A stretch of 64,000 nucleotides of DNA from an uncultured Rickettsiales bacterium (lineage in GTDB: Bacteria; Pseudomonadota; Alphaproteobacteria; Micavibrionales; GCA-2720935), in contig CATLOR010000001.1 of the NCBI GenBank assembly GCA_950054255.1, forward strand, positions 62,001 to 126,000, read 5' to 3'. The notes under the pieces were generated by a model. That model was not told where the DNA came from. It did not search any database and saw only the letters and a program-made list of their open reading frames with translations. Below are positions 17,810 to 26,163 of the stretch, piece by piece (the first letter of the stretch is position 1; each line of letters starts with the position of its first letter). The position numbers were made by a program, and so were the translations under genes.

Positions 17810-18697
17810 ATGATGATTCGTACGGACATATCTAACAGCCATAAGGCATCTGAACCAAGAATTCTTGTTTTTGGAAATCAAAAAGGCGGTTCAGGAAAAT
17901 CAACACTCGCAATGCACTGCGCTATCGGTTTACTTCGATTAGGATTTTCTGTTGGCTCAATTGATCTTGATAGTGATCAAAAAAGTTTCTCACGATATCT
18001 CAAAAACAGATTTGCGAAAGCACGGTCAATACAAGACCCTTCTATATCACGCCAATTACCTATGCCAACGCATATTACCTTTCAAACATCATCACACAAT
18101 GACCGCATACAAGCGCGTTTAGAAGATGGACAATCTTTATTACAAGCAATTGAAGAGCTCAGTAACCATGATTTCATTATCATAGATACAGCCGGCTATA
18201 ATAGTTATATTCAACAATTCGCGCATTCTTTAGCTGATACAATCATTACCCCCATCAATGACTCTTTTATTGATCTTGACCTCATCGCTGATATTGATCA
18301 AATAACAAAGGAAATTAAAGGGCCTAGTGGTTATAGTGAAATGGTTTGGAAACAACGCCAAGCCCGTATATCTGAAACAGGCAAGAGAATTGATTGGGTG
18401 ATTATGCGTAACCGCCTTGAAAAAGTGGATAATAAGCACAGTCAAATGATCTCTGGTCATTTACTCACCGCAGCTAAACGCTTTGGTTTCAGAATAGCGC
18501 CTGGCTTTACAAATCGTGATGTTTTCCATCATATGTTTTTAGAAGGGATCACGTTGCTAGATTGGCATGAAACGCGCGAAAATGGCCTCACATTAGACAT
18601 TGTTCAAGCACGTCAAGAAGTACGCTCTCTTCTTGAAACGATCGGCCTTAGAAAATCTGTAACATCTAGAAAAGTTCCTGTACAAAAAACAGCTTAA
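17810..18697 (+). CDS. mipZ: MipZ-type division plane positioning ATPase
   Basis: A 295-residue ParA-superfamily ATPase with the deviant Walker A KGGSGKST near residue 26, LGFSVGSIDLDSDQ with the SRYLKNR segment characteristic of MipZ, and a Walker B-like FIIIDTAG near residue 125. MipZ dimerises on DNA, forms a gradient from the ParB-bound poles and blocks FtsZ assembly away from midcell. The absence of a neighbouring ParB, and the MipZ-specific segments, separate it from plasmid ParA. The J-domain gene follows 7 bases later, an arrangement common in alphaproteobacteria. Confidence 0.9.
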   Translation: MMIRTDISNSHKASEPRILVFGNQKGGSGKSTLAMHCAIGLLRLGFSVGSIDLDSDQKSFSRYLKNRFAKARSIQDPSISRQLPMPTHITFQTSSHNDRIQARLEDGQSLLQAIEELSNHDFIIIDTAGYNSYIQQFAHSLADTIITPINDSFIDLDLIADIDQITKEIKGPSGYSEMVWKQRQARISETGKRIDWVIMRNRLEKVDNKHSQMISGHLLTAAKRFGFRIAPGFTNRDVFHHMFLEGITLLDWHETRENGLTLDIVQARQEVRSLLETIGLRKSVTSRKVPVQKTA

Positions 18698-18704
18698 ATA
18701 AAAC

Positions 18705-19169
18705 ATGCCTTATTTACTTCTTATCGCTGGCTTCTTAATTTTAACATGGGCTTTTTATCGCTTTTTAAAAAACCAACATATTTATCATAAACGCCAGATC
18801 TTGACGGTTATGGGAGTTCTTGTAAGTCTATTGGGCTTGGCGTATCTTGCCTTAACAGGAAAGCTTGTTTGGATGGCAGGTGTTATTGCTTTTTGGATTC
18901 CTTGGGCTGCTCATTTCATTGCGTTCAAAAATTTTTTAAAGCGCGCACGCGCCTATCAAAATACGCATAAAGAAGAAAAGAAGAAAAAATCATCCAAAGA
19001 CCTAAGCCGAGAAGAAGCCTTAGACATCTTAGGACTGAGTTCTGATGCAAGTGAAGCTGATATCAAAAAAGCCCATCGACGTCTGATGAGCCGTCTTCAT
19101 CCCGATGTTGAAGGATCTACTTATTTGGCAAGTTTAATTAACCGCGCCAAAGATCAATTAACAAAGTAA
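18705..19169 (+). CDS. Membrane-anchored J-domain protein
   Basis: A 154-residue protein. Three hydrophobic segments in the first 80 residues are followed by a Lys-rich linker and a C-terminal J domain (LDILGLSSDASEADIKKA, then the HPD motif at HRRLMSRLHPDV). The topology resembles mitochondrial Tim14-like co-chaperones, which stimulate Hsp70/DnaK at a membrane. It is cotranscribed with mipZ. Confidence 0.85.
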   Translation: MPYLLLIAGFLILTWAFYRFLKNQHIYHKRQILTVMGVLVSLLGLAYLALTGKLVWMAGVIAFWIPWAAHFIAFKNFLKRARAYQNTHKEEKKKKSSKDLSREEALDILGLSSDASEADIKKAHRRLMSRLHPDVEGSTYLASLINRAKDQLTK

Positions 19170-19173
19170 AATA

Positions 19174-19551
19174 TTAAGGTTGCGCTTTTATCCCGCGAAC
19201 ACGTTGTAAGCGCTCGACAAATTCAGGTATATTATCCACATCCATAACATTCATTGTCTCCCCTGCGTGAAAAACGAGCTGATAACGACGATCCGTTTTC
19301 GTTCGATAAGGTGACGGTATAAAATCTGTTACATTCATCACATTCACAACAACAGATGTTTCTAAAGAATAAAAATGAGGTGAGTGTTTCGCGAACTCCG
19401 CTCTTAAACCTTCAATGCCACGATCTTTAAATTGATATTTTTGATTTGTTGATGTGATCAAATAAACTGGCTCATTCTTATTTTGCCAGATACAATTGAC
19501 CGTTGATAAGTCTATAACGATCTGATTTTCTTCATCATAATATAACATCAT
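19174..19551 (-). CDS. Small conserved protein, possibly LytTR-like
   Basis: A 125-residue protein paralogous to the next gene upstream; both start with an MxxYxxE strand and end with VNVMNV/LNTANI, a YQLVF/HAITF strand and an aromatic helix. The order FYSLETSVVVNVMNVTDFIP ... YQLVFHAGETMNV resembles the half of a LytTR DNA-binding domain, but the match is weak and no response-regulator domain is attached. The ribosome binding site is AAGGAGAG. Function unknown. Confidence 0.5.
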   Translation of the reverse strand: MMLYYDEENQIVIDLSTVNCIWQNKNEPVYLITSTNQKYQFKDRGIEGLRAEFAKHSPHFYSLETSVVVNVMNVTDFIPSPYRTKTDRRYQLVFHAGETMNVMDVDNIPEFVERLQRVRGIKAQP

Positions 19552-19560
19552 GCTCTCCTT

Positions 19561-19953
19561 TTATTGACAACTCAACCCACGGCGCATTCTATTGATTTTT
19601 TTCGCAAACCCAACACTGTCAGAAATATCAACATTTAAGACCGAACCACTATAAAATGTGATTGCATGACGATTTAAATTTTGATCAGAATCTTTTTTAA
19701 CACGATGGTCATTCGGCACAAGACCTGCGATATTTGCTGTATTTAAAATGATATTATTATTCGCTCTTATAAAAACAGAAGCACAGCGATTAAACTCCTC
19801 TAATAATGTTGACAGTGACATTTGTTCAATTTGACAATCCCCACCATCAACGCTTGTATATAGCTTGACAGTGTCATCATTCCCTTGCCAGCCCAAATTA
19901 ACGGTCATACAATCAAGCCATAATCCTGTTTTCTCATGTAAATAAAATGTCAT
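19561..19953 (-). CDS. Small conserved protein, paralog of the downstream gene
   Basis: A 130-residue protein, 9 bases upstream of its paralog and presumably in one operon with it. Shared features are the N-terminal MTFYLHEKTGLWLDCMTVN block, the FIRANNNIILNTANIAGLVPND block and HAITFYSGSVLNV. As for its partner, a LytTR-like fold is possible but unproven. No membrane segment or enzymatic motif is visible. Confidence 0.5.
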   Translation of the reverse strand: MTFYLHEKTGLWLDCMTVNLGWQGNDDTVKLYTSVDGGDCQIEQMSLSTLLEEFNRCASVFIRANNNIILNTANIAGLVPNDHRVKKDSDQNLNRHAITFYSGSVLNVDISDSVGFAKKINRMRRGLSCQ

Positions 19954-20059
19954 ACGATCTCTTCTTTTTATAAAGTAATATGGTAAAAATACACATAGAC
20001 CATTCTTATGTCAATAATAAAGTGTTTGCTTATAACGTAAAATTTTGCGACAAAAAAGC

Positions 20060-20935
20060 ATGGGACATAAACCTCTTAAAAAAGCGATTTTTCCAGCCGC
20101 TGGTCTTGGGTCAAGATTTTTACCTGCAACAAAAATTATGCCGAAAGAAATGCTTACCCTGATTGATAAGCCGCTTATCCATTATGCAATCGAAGAAGCA
20201 CGTGAAGCTGGTATTGAAGAATTCATTATTATTATTAATGATGGTAAAGAAGTCATCAAAGATCATTTCATTAAAAAAATGAAATTGAATGACCTATTAA
20301 CACGTCGAGGTAAAAAAGACGAACTTGCCCTTATCCAAAGTTTTGAAATGGATGATCATCAGATCAAATTTGTCTATCAAGAAGAGCCTTTAGGCTTAGG
20401 TCATGCAATTTGGTGTGCCAAAGAATATATCAATAATGAGCCTTTTGCTGTTTTGTCGTGTGATGATGTTATTCTATCAAAAGATAGAGGCTGTTTAGCG
20501 CAAATGATGGATCATTATGATCAATATGGTGGAAATGTGATCGCTTGTGAAAATGTATTAGCTCACGAAGTCTATAAATACGGTATTCTAGATGTTGAAG
20601 ACCCGACAGCTCCCATAACAGCCATTAAAGGCATGGTTGAAAAACCAACCATTGATACCGCTCCTAGCACGCTCTCAATACGTGGACGCTATATTTTACA
20701 GCCTGATGTTTTTTCCTATCTTGACCTAAAAGTAACAGGAGCCAATGGAGAAATACAATTAACGGACGCTATAGCCTCCTTAATTGGGAAACAAGCGTTA
20801 CACTCTTATCGTTTCAAAGGTCAATTATTTGATTGCGGTTCAAAAGTTGGTTATATCAAAGCCACACTCGCTTTTGCAATGGAACGACCCGAGTTAAGAA
20901 ATGAGACGAGCCAAGCTATTGCAGAATATTTATAA
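20060..20935 (+). CDS. galU: UTP-glucose-1-phosphate uridylyltransferase
   Basis: About 291 residues, with the nucleotidyltransferase signature FPAAGLGSRFLPATKIMPKE (residues 10-29), DKPLIHYAIEEA, and GLGHAIWCAKEY near residue 110, all typical of GalU. It makes UDP-glucose from UTP and glucose 1-phosphate for cell-envelope glycans. The ATG at 20060 is chosen over a TTG five codons upstream. Its 3' end overlaps the convergent XRE gene by 6 bp. Confidence 0.95.
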   Translation: MGHKPLKKAIFPAAGLGSRFLPATKIMPKEMLTLIDKPLIHYAIEEAREAGIEEFIIIINDGKEVIKDHFIKKMKLNDLLTRRGKKDELALIQSFEMDDHQIKFVYQEEPLGLGHAIWCAKEYINNEPFAVLSCDDVILSKDRGCLAQMMDHYDQYGGNVIACENVLAHEVYKYGILDVEDPTAPITAIKGMVEKPTIDTAPSTLSIRGRYILQPDVFSYLDLKVTGANGEIQLTDAIASLIGKQALHSYRFKGQLFDCGSKVGYIKATLAFAMERPELRNETSQAIAEYL

Positions 20936-21187
20936 TCCAACTTTATTTGAATCAGGCGTCCAGAAGAATTGTTGCAAACAAACACCATATAAACGCCCAA
21001 GCTTATATAAAACATCGGCCGAAACCCTATTTTTTCCTTTCTCATATTTCTGGATCTGCTGATATGTAAGACCAATAGCCTTAGCCACTTCTTCTTGTGT
21101 TAAATGAGAACGTTTTCGATAGAAATATAAATTCTGAGCAATGATGCTTCTGATATCATCACTATTCTTATCATTATAAAAAACCAT
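20930..21187 (-). CDS. XRE-family helix-turn-helix regulator
   Basis: An 85-residue protein that is essentially one lambda-repressor-like domain: NLYFYRKRSHLTQEEVAKAIG, then LTYQQIQKYEKGKNRVSADVL forming the recognition helix. Cytoplasmic DNA-binding protein. It is divergent from the S24-like repressor gene, sharing an intergenic region that contains inverted repeats. AAGGAGAG precedes the ATG. Confidence 0.85.
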   Translation of the reverse strand: MVFYNDKNSDDIRSIIAQNLYFYRKRSHLTQEEVAKAIGLTYQQIQKYEKGKNRVSADVLYKLGRLYGVCLQQFFWTPDSNKVGL

Positions 21188-21245
21188 GACTCTCCTTAAT
21201 CATTTATTTTTTTCCAAAGCTGTGTATACTAGCCTTCGTACAAAA

Positions 21246-21288
21246 GGTATAAATCCCACTTAATGGGAAATATCCCACTTTTTATACC
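21246..21288. promoter_or_regulatory. Inverted-repeat operator between two divergent regulator genes
   Basis: GGTATAAA (21246-21253) and TTTATACC (21281-21288) are perfect inverted copies. Between them TCCCACTT occurs twice and TCCCA/TGGGA form a further inverted pair. This is a likely operator for one or both neighbouring HTH proteins (inference). Confidence 0.55.
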
Positions 21289-21309
21289 CTATGTCAAGAT
21301 GATTTTATT

Positions 21310-21978
21310 ATGAATGACTTACAAACCCGCCTTCAGCATGCAATGAACCTTAGAGAGTGTCGCGCTAAATCACTCTCAATAGAGGCTGGCCTTAATGAAA
21401 CAGCGATCAGGGACATTTTAAAAGGGCGTTCAAAAAATCCAAGAACAGATACAACACGTAAGATTGCTAAAATTTTAAAGATCCGCCATGAATGGCTCGT
21501 CGATGGGTTTGGATCTATGGAGCATGAGCACACACCAAATACAGGCCTGCTATCAGAACCCAATAATGCCCCCTTTATTCTATCACCAGATAGTCACGCC
21601 AGAAAAATTCCTTTATATACGTTAAAAACAACAAGTGACGATCCTCATTTCCTATATCGTTTAACATCTTCAGAAAACATTCATTGTCCCTCTTGGCTCG
21701 CCACTATTGAACATGCATTTGCTTGTTATTGTCCAGATAACAGATTGGCGCCAGCCTGTTACCGCGGTGATATTTTGTTTATCCATCCCAATAAACCTGT
21801 GAAAAACCACCAGCTTGCTTTTATTGAAACACAAGATGATGCGATCACAATTGCCTGTATTACATATAAAACAACAACCTCAATAAGAATAAGCTATCAC
21901 AATAATTCAGAGGCAACAGAGATCGATTTAAAACAAGTTAAACACTTGTACAGTATTGCCTCTGTTCAATTTGTATAG
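21310..21978 (+). CDS. CI-like repressor with a degenerate S24 peptidase domain
   Basis: A 222-residue protein with an N-terminal HTH (SIEAGLNETAIRDILKGRSKNPRTDT, residues about 23-48) and a C-terminal LexA/CI-like domain. In this domain the usual D-S-M motif with the nucleophilic serine is replaced by DNRLAPACYRGD, so the arginine occupies the serine position; self-cleavage is therefore not expected. It may act as a non-cleavable repressor sensing something other than RecA. It lies upstream of tRNA-Tyr and shares an operator region with the divergent XRE gene. Confidence 0.75.
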   Translation: MNDLQTRLQHAMNLRECRAKSLSIEAGLNETAIRDILKGRSKNPRTDTTRKIAKILKIRHEWLVDGFGSMEHEHTPNTGLLSEPNNAPFILSPDSHARKIPLYTLKTTSDDPHFLYRLTSSENIHCPSWLATIEHAFACYCPDNRLAPACYRGDILFIHPNKPVKNHQLAFIETQDDAITIACITYKTTTSIRISYHNNSEATEIDLKQVKHLYSIASVQFV

Positions 21979-21997
21979 AAATAAATGAATTTAAGGG

Positions 21998-22026
21998 TTG
22001 AAATTTATCTAATCTTTGAATAGGAT
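21998..22026 (+). promoter_or_regulatory. Probable promoter of tRNA-Tyr
   Basis: TTGAAA (21998-22003) and TAGGAT (22021-22026) are 17 bases apart, placing the start about 30 bases before the tRNA. Confidence 0.5.
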
Positions 22027-22065
22027 GCGCTAGATTTAATGAAAATCTTTTCATTTTTTGTCTCT

Positions 22066-22150
22066 GGTGGGATGGCCGAGTGGTTAAAGGCAGCAGACTG
22101 TAAATCTGCCCGCGTAGCGTACGTAGGTTCGAATCCTACTCCCACCACCA
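22066..22150 (+). tRNA. tRNA-Tyr (GTA)
   Basis: An 85-base tRNA with a 7-bp acceptor stem (GGTGGGA/TCCCACC), anticodon loop CTGTAAA with anticodon GTA at 22100-22102, a long variable arm as expected for bacterial tRNA-Tyr, T arm GTAGG/CCTAC and an encoded CCA end. It marks the left border of the integrated element: the leftward serine recombinase gene ends about 260 bases further on. Confidence 0.97.
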
Positions 22151-22213
22151 CTTAACTTTTCATGATACGAACTTAGAGAATACCCTCCCGAAACGCCCAC
22201 ACGTAGCGGGCTT
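22145..22213. repeat. Junction segment behind tRNA-Tyr, similar to one at 59065-59120
   Basis: Starting in the last six bases of the tRNA, a 25-base block matches the distant copy at 21 positions, then after an insertion of about 14 bases a 30-base block (22184-22213) matches at 26 positions. It could be an attachment-site relic or a dispersed intergenic repeat. The rest of the gap to 22407 contains only the recombinase terminator. Confidence 0.5.
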
Positions 22214-22356
22214 CGCGCATTGTAATTTCAACTGCGCACTCAGAGAATGTCAAAAACGCCTCAATTCTCCCAATTTTTCTCTAGCGCCCCTTTCACCGTG
22301 CGCACCCGCGATAAATGGCGCTTTCATCCCAATAAAATAGTATTAAAAACAGAGAA

Positions 22357-22381
22357 TAAAAATTCCCGATTTAACGGGAAT
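22357..22381 (-). terminator. Rho-independent terminator of the recombinase operon
   Basis: On the minus strand a 7-bp stem (ATTCCCG/CGGGAAT, loop of 6) is followed directly by TTTTATT. It sits about 30 bases past the recombinase stop. Confidence 0.8.
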
Positions 22382-22407
22382 CTGTCGGGTATTTTAAAAG
22401 AATAAAA

Positions 22408-23931
22408 TTACAGTGCCATGAGAGTATCAAAAGAGCGCATGATGATTTTACGCACACCTGCTTCTGACATATTTTCATCACGAGCGATTTGACGCATAGA
22501 GTCACCCGCAAAATGACGGTCTCGCCATATAATGCCACACACTAAATTCTTTAACTCTGCAGGTGATAAATCTAACGGGTCATAATCCTTACCTTCAGGT
22601 TTAATAACAACAGCACCTTTATGAGAACGGCGTGTGTGGAATGGAACATTAAAATGATGCACAGCCATCATCGAAGTAAGTGGCATTTTAAAACCTAGTG
22701 TTACTTCAATCTTATCTTTTAAAGCCAGACAATTAAGTTCAATAGAAAGCTCTTTTTCATCAACGATGATACGATTAATAACCTCTGGCATATAATGTCC
22801 AAATGAGCTTTCTTCTATCGTCTCAATAATGCCATGATGTCCTATAGGATCAAGGCATAAGGCTTGCACAATATTATTCTTCACGCTTTCTTTAACCACT
22901 TCTTCAATATCATGAGCGGGTAGCCTAGCGATAACTGTTGAAGGGTGAGACACCAAGTTCTGATTAATATAGTAACGATAACGCTTACCTGCTTTACTCG
23001 TATAAGTCGGCGTATAACCATGCCCTTCACTATCAAATAAAAGGCCTTTTAAAATATTCAAATCTTGGGCTTTTTTATAGCCCCGTTTTTTCGGCGCTTG
23101 ACCTTGTAAATGCGCTTGAACGTCATCCCACATTTCTTGTTCAATAATCGCTTCATGTAGCCCGTCATATATTTCATCTTGATGCCGTATCTTGCCGATA
23201 TAAATAGGGTTCTTTAGTAGAGCATAAAGCGCACCTCTGCTATAAGGCTTGCCTCCTGTTTTCTTACCTCGTTTAGAAAATCTTACTTTCGTGTAAATTT
23301 GTTTATCATCCAACATTGCTTTCAATTTTGAGACGCAGCCCAATTCCAAATAACTTTCAAAGATAAAACGTAGCGTCTTTGTATCTTCTTTATTAATGAT
23401 AAGTTTGCGCGCCTCAACATCATAACCAAGTGGGACATTACCGCCCATCCACATACCTTTTTTCTTACTAGCCGCAATTTTATCTCTGATACGTTCAGCC
23501 GATACTTCTCGTTCAAATTGCGCAAATGATAAAAGCACATTTAGCGTTAATCGCCCCATCGAAGTCGTCGTGTTAAAACTCTGTGTCACCGATACAAATG
23601 TCACACCATATTCATCAAACACATCAACTAATTTGGAAAAATCCATCAATGATCTGGTCAAGCGATCAATCTTATAAACGACGACAATCTGAACTTTGCC
23701 TTCTTTGATATTAGATAATAATTTTTGTAAGCCTGGGCGCTCCATATTACCACCTGAAAATCCGCCATCATTATAGTGCGTATGTATGGCTTTCCACCCT
23801 TCAGACCTTTGGCTCGCGATATAAGCCTCACAAGACTCTCGCTGAGCATCCAACGTATTAAAATCCGTATCCAACCCTTCATCGGTAGATTTTCTCGTGT
23901 AAATAGCGCAGTTTTTAATTATACTCTCCAT
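22408..23931 (-). CDS. Large serine recombinase (integrase)
   Basis: About 507 residues. The N-terminal resolvase-like catalytic domain (CAIYTRKSTDEG, serine nucleophile at residue 15; DGGFSGGNMERPGLQ; VYKIDRLTRS) is followed by a recombinase domain (MGGNVPLGYD, residues about 155-260), a zinc-ribbon-like region and a C-terminal HTH (RQIARDENMSEAGVRKII). Such proteins integrate and excise mobile elements at att sites. It is the terminal gene of a leftward operon with the reverse transcriptase and DUF2924 genes and lies next to tRNA-Tyr. The ATG at 23931 is preferred to the adjacent TTG. Confidence 0.9.
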   Translation of the reverse strand: MESIIKNCAIYTRKSTDEGLDTDFNTLDAQRESCEAYIASQRSEGWKAIHTHYNDGGFSGGNMERPGLQKLLSNIKEGKVQIVVVYKIDRLTRSLMDFSKLVDVFDEYGVTFVSVTQSFNTTTSMGRLTLNVLLSFAQFEREVSAERIRDKIAASKKKGMWMGGNVPLGYDVEARKLIINKEDTKTLRFIFESYLELGCVSKLKAMLDDKQIYTKVRFSKRGKKTGGKPYSRGALYALLKNPIYIGKIRHQDEIYDGLHEAIIEQEMWDDVQAHLQGQAPKKRGYKKAQDLNILKGLLFDSEGHGYTPTYTSKAGKRYRYYINQNLVSHPSTVIARLPAHDIEEVVKESVKNNIVQALCLDPIGHHGIIETIEESSFGHYMPEVINRIIVDEKELSIELNCLALKDKIEVTLGFKMPLTSMMAVHHFNVPFHTRRSHKGAVVIKPEGKDYDPLDLSPAELKNLVCGIIWRDRHFAGDSMRQIARDENMSEAGVRKIIMRSFDTLMAL

Positions 23932-23968
23932 CAAACACAGTAACGCTTCCTTTTAAGGAGAAGTCGAG

Positions 23969-25618
23969 TTAAAAAGGAAGCACTTTCTTATTCTCCAGTT
24001 TCCCAAATATCAGTTCTGGTTTAGTCTTTATATCCTCATGATTAAAATCTACAAAACTAACTCCATTGTCTTTCAATACTTGAAAAACTTTATTATCATT
24101 ACTATCAACGTAAGGAAGACTAACAACATCATCAAAATACAATTGGTAAAAAAGAAGCCAATATTGGTCTACATCATACCTGTCTAAGCTTCCATCCTTC
24201 ACTTCCTGTATGCGCTTTTGAGCCCACTCCGTTATACAAGAAAAAGAATTACTTGTTTTCTTTGCAAAAATATAAGCCATTAAAATAACCATTGGCGCCC
24301 CATTTAAACAACACGCCTTTATTATAGTTTCGGCTTCTTCTTTTCTAATCGTAAAATCTCTCATTAAATATGTCAGACACCAAACAATATTATCGCTTTG
24401 GTTCTGAGCCAAAGAGTGTTGATATAATTTATAAAGCCTAGGGCCTCTCTCAGAATAAAATATATTTCTTTTTCCAAACAAGCGATTAATAAGAGGAACG
24501 AGAGCAGGGTAATAGTAGGCATACCGCAATAAAGTATCTTGCAAATAAAGCATCGCTTCGCTATCATTTCCCTTAACTCCAGCCTCCAGAACCACAGTAA
24601 AAGCATATTTTAAAACACTACCATCTGGGTATTCTTTACTTAGCTCAATAGCTCTTTCAATTAAAAGTCTTAATTTATGAATTGTAAACTCGGGGATTTC
24701 TTCCTGGTCTATTCCCATCCTTATAATTAAATTAAGCTCGGTAACCCATCGTTCTCTTTGAGAAGTCGGTAGTTCAATTATTTTTGTTTTTTTAGGGTTT
24801 AAGTTTAGCACATAAGAATCTAACTCTTTTGTTAAATCCATAAGAAAATCATCTGCATCTGATTTACTATCTACAAACGCCGTGTAATCATCAATATATC
24901 TCGTGAATTGATATTTTTCACGTAACTTCTCGTCCACTCGGGACAATATTATTTCACTTAAAACACTTGATGTTGCTGGGCCTATTTGAATGCCCTTTGT
25001 TTCATTTCTTTGACATTGCCTCACAGCTTTATCTAATTGATTATACCAAAGTTTCTCATCTTTATCCTTTTTTGCTACCCCATGTCCAACAATAGCCCAC
25101 GGCAAGGAGTGACTATATATACTATGAAAAAAATTGGTTATATCCGTCTGAACTTTGTAGCTTTTTCCAAAATCTAAAGCAGAGTCAATATTTTCGATTT
25201 CTCCATCTACTTTTATTCTGTCATAACTATGTATCACCATTCTATAATCTGGCTGTATTTCAAATTCTAAATTTGAATTTTGACTATAACACTTCTCTCT
25301 AATTTCATTATCCCAATACTCAGTGATTGTCTTTACTAAGTGAGTATATGCTTTAGGGTGAGGTATACCCATCACCCTTGGAATATTAGGGTGCCGGGTT
25401 CTTCTATATAACATCACATCAAAACCAGCTCGTTTTCTTTCTTTACTCAGTGGTATCAAGGCAATCTTTTTAGCAATATCTGGGGTGAACTTTTCTGTAT
25501 GAAAAAATGCGGGCATTTCCTCTTTATAATCATGCGTTTTAGGAAAATAATTATACTGCAATAAACTCTTCTCGACATTTATAGCGTTTAATTCCAAATT
25601 ATCATCTATCTCTACCAT
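23969..25618 (-). CDS. Reverse transcriptase, Abi/UG (defence-associated) type candidate
   Basis: A 549-residue protein. Residues about 150-290 are an RT palm: motif A DITNFFHSIYSHSLPWAI near 158, GIQIGPATSSVLSEI near 210, catalytic box RYIDDY near 240 and LNLNPKKTKIIELP near 275. Residues 300-549 are helical with no maturase or endonuclease signature. The IYSHSLPWA and GIxIGPxTS blocks resemble Abi-like and unknown-group RTs involved in phage defence rather than group II introns or retrons (family knowledge; subtype not assigned). AAAGGA precedes the ATG. It lies between DUF2924 and the recombinase as element cargo. Confidence 0.8.
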   Translation of the reverse strand: MVEIDDNLELNAINVEKSLLQYNYFPKTHDYKEEMPAFFHTEKFTPDIAKKIALIPLSKERKRAGFDVMLYRRTRHPNIPRVMGIPHPKAYTHLVKTITEYWDNEIREKCYSQNSNLEFEIQPDYRMVIHSYDRIKVDGEIENIDSALDFGKSYKVQTDITNFFHSIYSHSLPWAIVGHGVAKKDKDEKLWYNQLDKAVRQCQRNETKGIQIGPATSSVLSEIILSRVDEKLREKYQFTRYIDDYTAFVDSKSDADDFLMDLTKELDSYVLNLNPKKTKIIELPTSQRERWVTELNLIIRMGIDQEEIPEFTIHKLRLLIERAIELSKEYPDGSVLKYAFTVVLEAGVKGNDSEAMLYLQDTLLRYAYYYPALVPLINRLFGKRNIFYSERGPRLYKLYQHSLAQNQSDNIVWCLTYLMRDFTIRKEEAETIIKACCLNGAPMVILMAYIFAKKTSNSFSCITEWAQKRIQEVKDGSLDRYDVDQYWLLFYQLYFDDVVSLPYVDSNDNKVFQVLKDNGVSFVDFNHEDIKTKPELIFGKLENKKVLPF

Positions 25619-25662
25619 TTTTTATTCCTTTAAAAGACGTTATAAGGTCAGTCATTAAGCAA

Positions 25663-26052
25663 TTATTTCAACCCAAAAAATAAATATCCATTCCACCGCG
25701 AGCCTGTGATGGTGTTGGCTATTGTGGAAAGGCTTTTATAATGTGTGCCATTATAATCGAAGCCTGTGCTTTTGACTAGGACTGTGTGTCGTTTTCCTTG
25801 CCAATTCTTTACAAGGCGTGTGCCGGGTTTTAAAGGCGTGCGACCATCATCAAAACAGTTTGGATTGCGTTTATATTGTTTTATCAACATATCTAATCGC
25901 TCTTTATGTTGTTTTGTAAGGCCTTCTCCGAGTAGCTCTTGTTCTTTATATGCGATGCTTTTTTCTAGCATGGCTTGGCCTATAAATTTATGGGGCGTGA
26001 TCCCCCACAGTGATTTCCATTTTTCTTTTAGATCTTTGATGTCGTATTGCAT
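25663..26052 (-). CDS. DUF2924 domain-containing protein
   Basis: A 129-residue protein matching DUF2924: PGTRLVKNWQGKRHTVLV, then GFDYNGTHYKSLSTIANTITGSRWNGYLFFGL at the C-terminus. DUF2924 genes are commonly found just upstream of serine recombinases in alphaproteobacterial mobile elements; their biochemical role is unknown, a recombination accessory role being plausible. The ATG at 26052 is chosen because AGGAGGTG lies 6 bases upstream; a GTG at 26061 would overlap that site. First gene of the operon with the RT and recombinase. Confidence 0.85.
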   Translation of the reverse strand: MQYDIKDLKEKWKSLWGITPHKFIGQAMLEKSIAYKEQELLGEGLTKQHKERLDMLIKQYKRNPNCFDDGRTPLKPGTRLVKNWQGKRHTVLVKSTGFDYNGTHYKSLSTIANTITGSRWNGYLFFGLK

Positions 26053-26104
26053 GATTAACACCTCCTTGTCTCATACATGCGTACATTTTTCATGAAGTCC
26101 AGCT

Positions 26105-26143
26105 ATAAAAAAAACGCCTTCCAACAATTAAGAGGAAGGCGTT
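26105..26143 (-). terminator. Strong rho-independent terminator after the DUF5681 gene
   Basis: A perfect 10-bp stem, AACGCCTTCC paired with GGAAGGCGTT, is followed on the minus strand by a run of eight T, 20 bases past the DUF5681 stop. It separates the methylase-DUF5681 operon from the DUF2924-RT-recombinase operon. Confidence 0.92.
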
Positions 26144-26163
26144 CTTCTTTAAGGACAGCGTTT

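Noticed and set aside
17810..18697. Plasmid-type ParA
   Set aside because: No ParB gene or centromere repeats are adjacent, and the protein carries MipZ-like segments and the MipZ-J-domain neighbourhood.
23969..25618. Group II intron or retron origin of the reverse transcriptase
   Set aside because: No maturase, HNH or intron-end sequences were seen around the gene, and no msr/msd-like RNA directly next to it; the sequence blocks resemble Abi/UG RTs.
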